Source of the DNA: an uncultured Erysipelotrichaceae bacterium
GTDB taxonomy: Bacteria > Bacillota_I > Bacilli_A > RF39 > UBA660
Assembly: GCA_902782915.1 (NCBI GenBank)
Contig: CACZOV010000003.1
Location: 1-5,129, forward strand
Reading direction: 5' to 3'
DNA: 5,129 nt
Below, piece after piece: positions 1 through 5,129 of the stretch. The translations under genes and the position numbers were made by a program. The notes below the pieces were generated by a model. That model did no database searches. It was given only the letters and a program-made list of their open reading frames with translations, and was not told where the DNA came from. The first letter of the stretch is position 1. Every line of letters starts with the position of its first letter.

Positions 1-39
1 AATCTGAGTATAGGACAAGTTTTAAAAATTCCAAACTAA
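1..39 (+). CDS. C-terminal end of a probable LysM-domain cell-wall protein (partial)
   Basis: Frame 1 reads NLSIGQVLKIPN followed by TAA at 37-39. This fits the end of a LysM repeat, which commonly closes with a L-x-x-G-Q-x-L-x-I-P pattern. LysM modules bind N-acetylglucosamine-containing glycans, so the protein would be secreted or on the surface and attached to peptidoglycan. Only 12 residues are visible, so the rest of the protein and any catalytic domain are unknown. The gene converges on smc. Its stop codon touches the base of the hairpin at 39-73, which supports this frame. A competing frame (3-77) is also open and would end inside the smc stop region; I prefer frame 1 because of the motif match and the hairpin position. 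Confidence 0.5.
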   Translation, partial: NLSIGQVLKIPN

Positions 40-75
40 AAGAACTATTAGAAAATAATTCTAATAATTCTTTTT
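39..75. terminator. Bidirectional intrinsic terminator between convergent genes
   Basis: Bases 39-53 pair with 59-73 around a 5-base AATAA loop, giving 14 base pairs with a single mismatch (C45/A67). On the plus strand the hairpin runs into TTCTTTTTAATTTT. On the minus strand it runs into TTCTTTTAGTTT. Both tails are T-rich, so the site can end transcription of the plus-strand LysM-like gene and of smc. It begins at the LysM-like stop and overlaps the edge of the smc stop codon. The stem is very AT-rich, so its strength is uncertain. Confidence 0.7.
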
Positions 76-2983
76 AATTTTCTTCTAATTTAACACTTAC
101 TAACTTTGATACTCCAGACTCTTGCATAGTAATACCATATAAAGTCTTAGCATATTCCATAGTTCTTTTTTTATGAGTAATAAGAAGAAATTGAGTTTTA
201 TTTTTATAACTTTCTAAATAAGTTCCAAAGTTATCTACATTAGCTTCATCAAGAGCTGCTTCTACTTCATCAAATATACAAAATGGAACACTTCGAATAT
301 TCAAAATAGCAAATAATAAACTAATCGCAGTTAATGTTTTTTCTCCACCCGATAAAAGGGTTACTGTTTTTAATTTTTTTCCTGGAGGACTAGCAATAAT
401 ATCTACTCCTGTTTCTAAGATATTATCTGGATCTGTTAAAGTAATACTAGCATCTCCCCCTTTAAACATTTCCTTAAAGACTTTTTTAAATTCAATTTCA
501 AGTTCTTTAAAAGTTTTTAAAAAGTCACTTTGCATAACATCATCCATATCATTAATAATAGAATATAACATTTCTTTAGCATGTAATAAATCATCTCTTT
601 CGGAAGATAAATATAAATATCTTTCATTAACACTTTCAAACTCTTTAATAGAATCTATATTGACCATACCAATATCTTTTAAATCTCTTTTTAAAGAATC
701 TATTTTTTCTTTTGCACTTATTAAATCTAATTCTTGTTGATATTCTTCTTTAGCTCTTTCATAAGTTAAATTATATTCTTGATTTAATTGATTTAATTTT
801 TCATCTAATTGATAATCTAATTTTGATAAATCTAATTTTAATTCATTAAGCTCTTTTTCTAAATTTAAATTACGTTGGCGATTTTCTTTATTTATTCCTT
901 CTAATTCTTCTTTTTCCTTTTGTAATTCATCTTTTAAAGAAACTAAATCATTTATTTTCTCTTCAAGCATTTCACATTCAAAAGATTTATCATAAAACTC
1001 TTTATCTAATGTATTTTCTTTTATACCATTTAATGATGATAATTCTTCTTTATTTAAATCAAGTTCTTTTTTGGTATTCAACAAATTATTTTTTATATTA
1101 TTTAAAGAATCTATTGTTTTAATCAATTCAGAACGATTCTTTAAAATATTTCTATCTAAATCAGTTATTTCTTGATCTATAGTTACTAAATTAGTATTAA
1201 TTCTTTCTTTAGTTTCTTCTTTTTTTATAATTTCTAATTTAAGAGATGTAATATTACTTTTTAATGAAGCATTAGTTTTTAAATCTAAACTTCCTCCTGT
1301 AACACTTCCTCCTACATGAATAACTTCACCATCAAGTGTTACAATTCTATACTTATTTTGAATTAATTTACTAATACGATTAGCATTTTCTAAAGTATTT
1401 ACAACTATAATATTTCCAAATTGATTTAATACAATATTAGAAAACTTTTCATCATATTCTAAAAAATCACTTAATATTCCTAAATAACCTTCTTCTTTTA
1501 GGATGATATTTAAAGTTTCTTGATCAACAAATTTTTTCTTTATAATCTGAAGTGGTAAGAACGTTGCTCTTCCTAAATGATTATTCTTTAAATAAGAAAT
1601 AGCATTTTTTATCGAATAATCATCTTCAGCAATTAAGAAATTTTTATTGCTAATACTTACTACATCAAATGCTTTTTGATAACTCGCATTTACATTTATA
1701 ATATTTGCTAAAGCATCAATTATTCCTGTTAATTTTGGATTATCTAAAATAGATCGAACATTCATATTTAAATAAGCATTACTAGTTAAATTATTATTTA
1801 ATATTTCTAGTTTATTATTAAACTCAAGTATTTCTTTAGATAATAAATTATACTCTTTAGTATTTTTATCTTTTCTATTTCTTAACTCATTTATAGAATC
1901 AATTTGAGAATTTAAGACTTTTTCTAATTCTATCTTTTTAGTATTAACTTTATCTAGATCTTTTTCTAATATTTTTAAACTATTTTCTAAAGTTAAATTC
2001 TTTTCTTTTAAATACTCTATATTTTCAAATACTTTAATATCATTTGAATCATATTTTTCTCTTTCTTTTAAGATTAAACGACGTCTATTTAATTCCTCTT
2101 TTTCTTTTGTTTTTTGTATTAAACTAGTATTTAGTTCTTGAAGTATTCTAGAGTATTCTAATTCTTTTACTTTTAAAGAATCAATTTTAGGATCATTTAA
2201 TAAAGTATTAAGATGCAAAAGTTCCTCTTCTAACATTTTTTCTTTAGATTTTTTTTGTTGATATTCTAAATTTTTATTTGTTATAAATAAAACAAGATAA
2301 GAAATTTCTATATTTTGGAGAGTTTCTTTAATTTCAAGATATTTTTTAGCTTTCTCACTTTGTTCTTTCAAAGGATTTAGTCTATTTTCAACTTCAGTTA
2401 TAATATCATTTACTCTTGATAAATTTAAATTGGTTTTATCTAATTTTTTAAATGCTTCTTCTCTTCTTTTTTTATATTTTAAAATTCCAGCTGCTTCTTC
2501 AATTACAATTCGTCTTTCTGATGGAGTTGAAGATAGTATTTTATTAATATCACCTTGTCCTATAATATTAAAAGATTCTCTTCCAATATTACTATCTAAA
2601 AATAAGTCTAAAATATCTTTTAATCGACATTTTTCTCCATTTAAAAAATATTCATTTTCACCTGTTTTATATAGTCTCCTTTTAACAGATACGTTGTTAG
2701 CTTTAATATTTAAATAATTATCACTATTATCAAATGTTAAACTAACAGATGCTGAATGCATTGGACTTCTGTTATTAGATCCATTAAAGATAACATCCGG
2801 CATCATATTTCCACGAAGGCTCTTAACTGATTGTTCTCCTAATACAAACCTTATTGCATCAACTATATTACTTTTTCCTGATCCATTTGGTCCAACAATA
2901 CAAGTAATATTATTATCTAAATTCAAAGTTATTTTATCTGCAAATGATTTAAAACCTGATATTTCTATTTCCTTTAAATACAT
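74..2983 (-). CDS. smc: Chromosome segregation/condensation ATPase SMC, short-armed
   Basis: This is the SMC subunit of the bacterial condensin complex. With ScpA and ScpB it forms a ring that extrudes DNA loops and helps separate new origins; it acts on the nucleoid. The 969 residues carry every expected element: N-terminal head with Walker A GPNGSGKS (31-38), the R-loop SLRG (Arg57), the Q-loop GQGD (Gln143), a first coiled-coil arm (about 170-400), a hinge (about 405-565, with GRATFLPL at 471-478 and GGSVTGG at 558-564), a returning coiled coil (about 570-805), and a C-terminal head with signature LSGGE (877-881), Walker B FCIFDE (901-906), D-loop ALDEAN (910-915) and switch His937. The start is secure: MYLKEIEISGFKSF is the canonical beginning and AGGAG lies 5 bases upstream. 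Model bacterial SMCs have about 1150-1200 residues; the missing ~200 are split between the two arms. An extended -10 promoter lies just upstream. No usual partner gene (rnc, ftsY, scpA, scpB) is seen next to it. Confidence 0.97.
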   Translation of the reverse strand: MYLKEIEISGFKSFADKITLNLDNNITCIVGPNGSGKSNIVDAIRFVLGEQSVKSLRGNMMPDVIFNGSNNRSPMHSASVSLTFDNSDNYLNIKANNVSVKRRLYKTGENEYFLNGEKCRLKDILDLFLDSNIGRESFNIIGQGDINKILSSTPSERRIVIEEAAGILKYKKRREEAFKKLDKTNLNLSRVNDIITEVENRLNPLKEQSEKAKKYLEIKETLQNIEISYLVLFITNKNLEYQQKKSKEKMLEEELLHLNTLLNDPKIDSLKVKELEYSRILQELNTSLIQKTKEKEELNRRRLILKEREKYDSNDIKVFENIEYLKEKNLTLENSLKILEKDLDKVNTKKIELEKVLNSQIDSINELRNRKDKNTKEYNLLSKEILEFNNKLEILNNNLTSNAYLNMNVRSILDNPKLTGIIDALANIINVNASYQKAFDVVSISNKNFLIAEDDYSIKNAISYLKNNHLGRATFLPLQIIKKKFVDQETLNIILKEEGYLGILSDFLEYDEKFSNIVLNQFGNIIVVNTLENANRISKLIQNKYRIVTLDGEVIHVGGSVTGGSLDLKTNASLKSNITSLKLEIIKKEETKERINTNLVTIDQEITDLDRNILKNRSELIKTIDSLNNIKNNLLNTKKELDLNKEELSSLNGIKENTLDKEFYDKSFECEMLEEKINDLVSLKDELQKEKEELEGINKENRQRNLNLEKELNELKLDLSKLDYQLDEKLNQLNQEYNLTYERAKEEYQQELDLISAKEKIDSLKRDLKDIGMVNIDSIKEFESVNERYLYLSSERDDLLHAKEMLYSIINDMDDVMQSDFLKTFKELEIEFKKVFKEMFKGGDASITLTDPDNILETGVDIIASPPGKKLKTVTLLSGGEKTLTAISLLFAILNIRSVPFCIFDEVEAALDEANVDNFGTYLESYKNKTQFLLITHKKRTMEYAKTLYGITMQESGVSKLVSVKLEEN

Positions 2984-2988
2984 AAGTA

Positions 2989-2993
2989 CTCCT
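2989..2993 (-). promoter_or_regulatory. Ribosome binding site of smc
   Basis: On the minus strand AGGAG stands 5 bases before the ATG at 2981-2983. It fixes the start codon of smc and agrees with the conserved N-terminus. Confidence 0.85.
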
Positions 2994-3006
2994 ATCTTCC
3001 TTAATA

Positions 3007-3035
3007 ATTATAACAAAAGAAAAATGAGAATTCAA
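3007..3035 (-). promoter_or_regulatory. Probable vegetative (SigA-type) promoter of smc
   Basis: On the minus strand a perfect -10 TATAAT (3007-3012) is preceded by TGT, forming an extended -10 element (TGnTATAAT). A -35-like TTGAAT (3030-3035, 4 of 6 consensus bases) stands at the ideal 17-base spacing. Transcription would start near base 3000, leaving a leader of about 17 bases that carries the AGGAG site. The -35 element lies in the loop and inner stem of the preceding gene's terminator, so the two signals share DNA. Confidence 0.7.
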
Positions 3036-3045
3036 GTTCTCATTT
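3015..3045 (-). terminator. Intrinsic terminator of the prepilin-like gene
   Basis: On the minus strand AAATGAGAA (complement of 3037-3045) pairs with TTCTCATTT (complement of 3022-3030) around a 6-base loop, giving 9 base pairs. The run TTTTTCTTTTG follows directly. The hairpin starts within the TAA stop of the 638-residue gene (3044-3046), so it should end that transcript before smc. Confidence 0.8.
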
Positions 3046-4960
3046 AATCTACTATATATGGATCATCAAAAGTTCCAGATCCTGATATGATTTTAACGTT
3101 AGATTTCAAATGATATGATGGGCGAACAGCACACGGGTTAGGAGGATGATTGCCATCTCCAGTGCCAGAGTTTGAGGCGATCCAAACACTCCATGAACTA
3201 TATTTAGTGATCAACCACATATCTATTGAATTACCATTTCCTTGTTGGGTTGCAAACATCTCTCCATATCTTAGTAATCCGACATTAAATGTATTACTTA
3301 ACGTCTTTGCACACTCACTTGTTGTATCAGTTGTTGCAACACTACAAATACTTAATTTATAACTTCCTGAATTTCCTACTTTTCCAATATAATATGTACT
3401 ACTAATGAGCTTATCTTTAAATGACAAGTTATTATACCAAGTATTATTCAAGTAATAATCCCATGTTTCATTAGTTGTTCCATTTCCATATGTTGTACCA
3501 GCGTCACTAGCAACTCCATATCCCTTAGTATTTGCAGTTTTTCCTCCATTATCATAAGTTGCATAATTCATGGAAACAATTTTAGTTATTTTATTGTCAT
3601 CTTCTATTCCAACTATTCTATAAAGTGGAGCAGCATCATAATTATCGCCTACACCTTCACTTTTAAATTTAATATACTCTCCACTAATTCTACTATTAAT
3701 AAGCTCATTTTCCCTGCCTGTTGCTTTATTAGTCGTCGTTATTATATATGGATCATTATATAATCCTGAGCCACTGGAAAAAGAGACTCCAGGTTTAACA
3801 ATAATTGATGGACGAACACCTCTTACAACAATTGGAAAATCACCACTATAATAACCTTGGTTAGTAACTTCTCCAATCGAACCAGTACCATATGCACTCA
3901 ACTCACCAGTTGGATTTAATAACCAAAAATAATAACCTATATTTAAATAACCAATCGAATATACATTTTCTTGATAACTTTTAGAGTATTCATAGCCATT
4001 TAATAAGCCTACCTTAGCTATACTACTTGGAATCATAGTAGAAAGCAATTTACCATTTTCATCATATTCAGCTGGTTTTATAACATCTATACCTGAATTT
4101 GTCATAGTAGCATTCCAATATTTAGTTGTATCTATTATTTCATCATAATCTACTAAAGTATCTAAGAAATCTTCATTTAACCACTGGTACATATATGATT
4201 TACTAACTACTACTTCGCCTGTTTCAGGATCTACTTCTTCTTTATAAAACCATCTTTCACCACTATCATAATTATAAGAAATTGTTGTAATATTATTTTC
4301 AGTTACAAGTTTCATTGAGCCATCATTATATATAGCTACTATTCTCCACATCTTGCCACTATACCAAACATAATTAAATTTTATGCAGTATTTTGATCCT
4401 GATATATAAGTTATTCCATCTTCTTCTATATATGTTCTACAGGTACTATTCTCCTTTTTAGCAATTTCTTTAACTGTTTCACTTGTTTTTATAGTTGATG
4501 TTGATAAATCAATATAAGATATATAATCATCGTGTTTTAATAAGAGAATTTTTTTATCATCTTCTATTTTTAAATATCTTAAATAATCTCTTATATCACT
4601 ATCTATTTGAGTATCTCTTTCAAGTTCATCTAAATAACTTGTATTTATATATAATAAAGAATCATCATCATTAAAATTTATTAAATCATCTATATCATCA
4701 CATTTTAATATATTATCTGTAAAATCATTACAAGTTAATAATTTATAATTATTTGATGTTATACTTGAATAATTTCTATCTGATTCAAGTATTTTTCGAT
4801 ATTGATAAACGTCATATGTTGTATCCAAGTCATCATAGTAAGATAATTCATCATATCTTCCAAGAAGTGGTACAACGCTATTATATAATACCGTAAATAT
4901 TAATAAAACAAAAATTGTTACTACTAGTGTTTCTGCTAATACAAATCCCTTTTTATTCAT
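3044..4960 (-). CDS. Large prepilin-signal surface protein with two ~230-residue repeat domains
   Basis: The 638-residue protein begins MNKKG/FVLAE and continues as a hydrophobic helix to about residue 32. This is a class III (type IV prepilin) signal: basic start, cleavage after Gly5 by a prepilin peptidase, Phe at +1 and Glu at +5. It should enter the membrane and may join a type IV pilus, a type II secretion-like or a competence-like pseudopilus. Residues 35-170 are acidic and rich in Asp and Tyr. Residues about 188-408 and 425-638 are two diverged copies of one domain. Each has a Y-I/C-K-F ... W/Y-RIV start, a central aromatic part, a GLL segment, a WLL/WLI strand, then VRPS (382-385 and 612-615) and GSG-x4-DPYI near the end (397-406 and 627-636), all offset by exactly 230 residues. 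The overall pattern resembles domains I associate with surface proteins of uncultured gut Bacilli and, loosely, C-type-lectin-like folds; this is unproven and no ligand can be named. Typical pseudopilins have only 100-200 residues. The seven cysteines fall mostly in close pairs. The last ~150 coding bases are unusually GC-rich. Confidence 0.85.
   Translation of the reverse strand: MNKKGFVLAETLVVTIFVLLIFTVLYNSVVPLLGRYDELSYYDDLDTTYDVYQYRKILESDRNYSSITSNNYKLLTCNDFTDNILKCDDIDDLINFNDDDSLLYINTSYLDELERDTQIDSDIRDYLRYLKIEDDKKILLLKHDDYISYIDLSTSTIKTSETVKEIAKKENSTCRTYIEEDGITYISGSKYCIKFNYVWYSGKMWRIVAIYNDGSMKLVTENNITTISYNYDSGERWFYKEEVDPETGEVVVSKSYMYQWLNEDFLDTLVDYDEIIDTTKYWNATMTNSGIDVIKPAEYDENGKLLSTMIPSSIAKVGLLNGYEYSKSYQENVYSIGYLNIGYYFWLLNPTGELSAYGTGSIGEVTNQGYYSGDFPIVVRGVRPSIIVKPGVSFSSGSGLYNDPYIITTTNKATGRENELINSRISGEYIKFKSEGVGDNYDAAPLYRIVGIEDDNKITKIVSMNYATYDNGGKTANTKGYGVASDAGTTYGNGTTNETWDYYLNNTWYNNLSFKDKLISSTYYIGKVGNSGSYKLSICSVATTDTTSECAKTLSNTFNVGLLRYGEMFATQQGNGNSIDMWLITKYSSWSVWIASNSGTGDGNHPPNPCAVRPSYHLKSNVKIISGSGTFDDPYIVD
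3053..3756 (-). repeat. Trace of internal gene duplication (14-bp identical boundary motifs 690 bp apart)
   Basis: The 14-base sequence TATATATGGATCAT (plus strand) occurs at 3053-3066 and again at 3743-3756, exactly 690 bases (230 codons) apart. Both copies encode the DPYI motif that closes each domain copy of the 638-residue protein. The VRPS and GSG motifs keep the same 230-residue offset. Outside such motifs the copies are strongly diverged, which indicates an old tandem duplication of the domain rather than a recent one. Confidence 0.7.
4894..4960 (-). other. Class III (type IV prepilin-like) signal and membrane helix
   Basis: These bases encode about residues 1-22 of the 638-residue protein. 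Two Lys residues are followed by Gly5, the predicted prepilin-peptidase cut site, then Phe6 and Glu10 (mature +1 and +5), and a long run of Val, Leu, Ile and Phe that continues to about residue 32. Gly(-1) and Glu(+5) are the diagnostic residues of this signal class. No prepilin peptidase or assembly ATPase gene is present in the window. Confidence 0.88.
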
Positions 4961-4964
4961 ATCA

Positions 4965-4969
4965 CACCT
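4965..4969 (-). promoter_or_regulatory. Ribosome binding site of the prepilin-like gene
   Basis: On the minus strand the leader ends GGTAGGTGTGAT before the ATG at 4958-4960. AGGTG, 4 bases from the start codon, matches the anti-Shine-Dalgarno region. It supports this ATG, as does the fact that the prepilin signal starts immediately with MNKKGF. Confidence 0.65.
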
Positions 4970-4980
4970 ACCATATAATT

Positions 4981-4986
4981 ATTATA
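4981..4986 (-). promoter_or_regulatory. Possible -10 element of the prepilin-like gene
   Basis: TATAAT is present on the minus strand 20 bases before the start codon, downstream of a run of nine A residues. No convincing -35 hexamer is found at 16-18 bases (the 17-base position reads TTTTCT). Several overlapping TATA-like words are possible in this nearly pure A+T stretch, so the exact promoter is uncertain. Confidence 0.35.
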
Positions 4987-5000
4987 TAATATTTTTTTTT

Positions 5001-5038
5001 AAAAGAAAAGAAAAATCAAAGTTTTCTTGATTTTTCTT
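5001..5038 (-). terminator. Intrinsic terminator of the upstream minus-strand gene
   Basis: On the minus strand AAGAAAAATCAA pairs perfectly with TTGATTTTTCTT (5008-5019 with 5027-5038, 12 base pairs) around a 7-base loop, followed by TTCTTTT. The stem overlaps the TAA stop of the partial gene at 5037-5129. It separates that gene from the prepilin-like gene, which then needs its own promoter. Confidence 0.78.
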
Positions 5039-5129
5039 AAGTTCTTGATTTGTAAACAACTACATCATTATATTTTATTTTATAAGAAGTTAACTTGGTA
5101 TATTTAAAATCAATTACTGTTTCAATAGT
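5037..5129 (-). CDS. C-terminal end of an unidentified protein (partial)
   Basis: The only open minus-strand frame at the right edge gives 30 residues, TIETVIDFKYTKLTSYKIKY and then NDVVVYKSRT, before TAA at 5037-5039. The other two minus-strand frames hit stops within the first five codons. The peptide alternates hydrophobic and polar residues as in beta strands and is rich in Lys, Tyr and Val. The terminator directly after the stop supports a real gene end. I do not recognise the family and assign no function. Confidence 0.6.
   Translation of the reverse strand, partial: TIETVIDFKYTKLTSYKIKYNDVVVYKSRT

Noticed and set aside
1..73. Start of a minus-strand gene such as ftsY downstream of smc
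   Set aside because: No ATG with a ribosome site occurs here on the minus strand, and a terminator-like hairpin follows the smc stop.
3..77. Alternative plus-strand frame at the left edge, ending TAA at 75-77
   Set aside because: It is open for 24 codons but would run through the hairpin and overlap the smc stop. The frame with the LysM-like ending fits motif and terminator better, though this cannot be settled from the edge alone.
700..2400. Repeated TTCTAAT/TCTTTTAAAT-like words within smc as possible DNA repeats
   Set aside because: They are recurring Lys, Glu, Leu and Asn codons of coiled-coil heptads in very AT-rich DNA, with no regular unit or spacer.
2430..2717. Plus-strand open frame of 95 codons
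   Set aside because: It lies entirely antisense to the conserved N-terminal head of smc, has no clear ribosome site, and its peptide resembles a reverse-strand shadow of that coding sequence.
3105..3256. A complete diversity-generating retroelement
   Set aside because: No reverse transcriptase, template repeat or accessory gene lies in the window; only the GC-rich 3' patch is suggestive, so it is listed as a finding rather than a feature.
3150..3362. Plus-strand open frame of 70 codons
   Set aside because: It is antisense to the C-terminal domain of the prepilin-like gene. It is open mainly because that stretch is GC-richer and has fewer stop words.
5001..5040. Small RNA or riboswitch upstream of the prepilin-like gene
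   Set aside because: The only strong structure is a simple hairpin with a T-rich tail immediately after a stop codon, which is explained by termination of the preceding gene.

Overview
The window is a very AT-rich piece of bacterial DNA: hand counts give roughly 17-25% GC in most genes, with one richer patch. It most resembles a low-GC Bacillota/Mycoplasmatota-type genome, such as the uncultured gut Bacilli lineages. The Trp codons I checked are TGG, so there is no sign of the Mycoplasma-type code in which UGA means Trp. The lineage is an inference from composition and protein style, not a database match.

Layout: (1) At 1-39 a plus-strand gene ends with residues that match the end of a LysM peptidoglycan-binding repeat. 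(2) At 39-75 a strong hairpin with T-rich flanks sits between two convergent stop codons and probably terminates both genes. (3) At 74-2983, minus strand, lies a complete smc gene for the chromosome condensin ATPase. All ATPase motifs and the hinge are present, but the two coiled-coil arms are clearly shorter than in model bacteria, by similar amounts. (4) At 2984-3045 a compact intergenic region holds the terminator of the upstream gene and a good extended -10 promoter for smc, partly overlapping. (5) At 3044-4960, minus strand, lies a 638-residue protein with a textbook type IV prepilin (class III) signal, an acidic Asp/Tyr-rich middle, and two diverged copies of a ~230-residue domain. (6) At 5001-5038 is the terminator of another minus-strand gene, whose last 30 codons occupy 5037-5129.

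Each minus-strand gene appears to be its own transcription unit, because a hairpin follows every stop codon. The smc gene is therefore outside the common rnc-smc-ftsY arrangement, as far as this window shows. The most interesting parts are the large two-domain pseudopilin-like protein, whose last ~120-150 coding bases have much higher GC than their surroundings, and the short-armed SMC. No complete new system (no reverse transcriptase, nuclease cluster or CRISPR array) is visible here.
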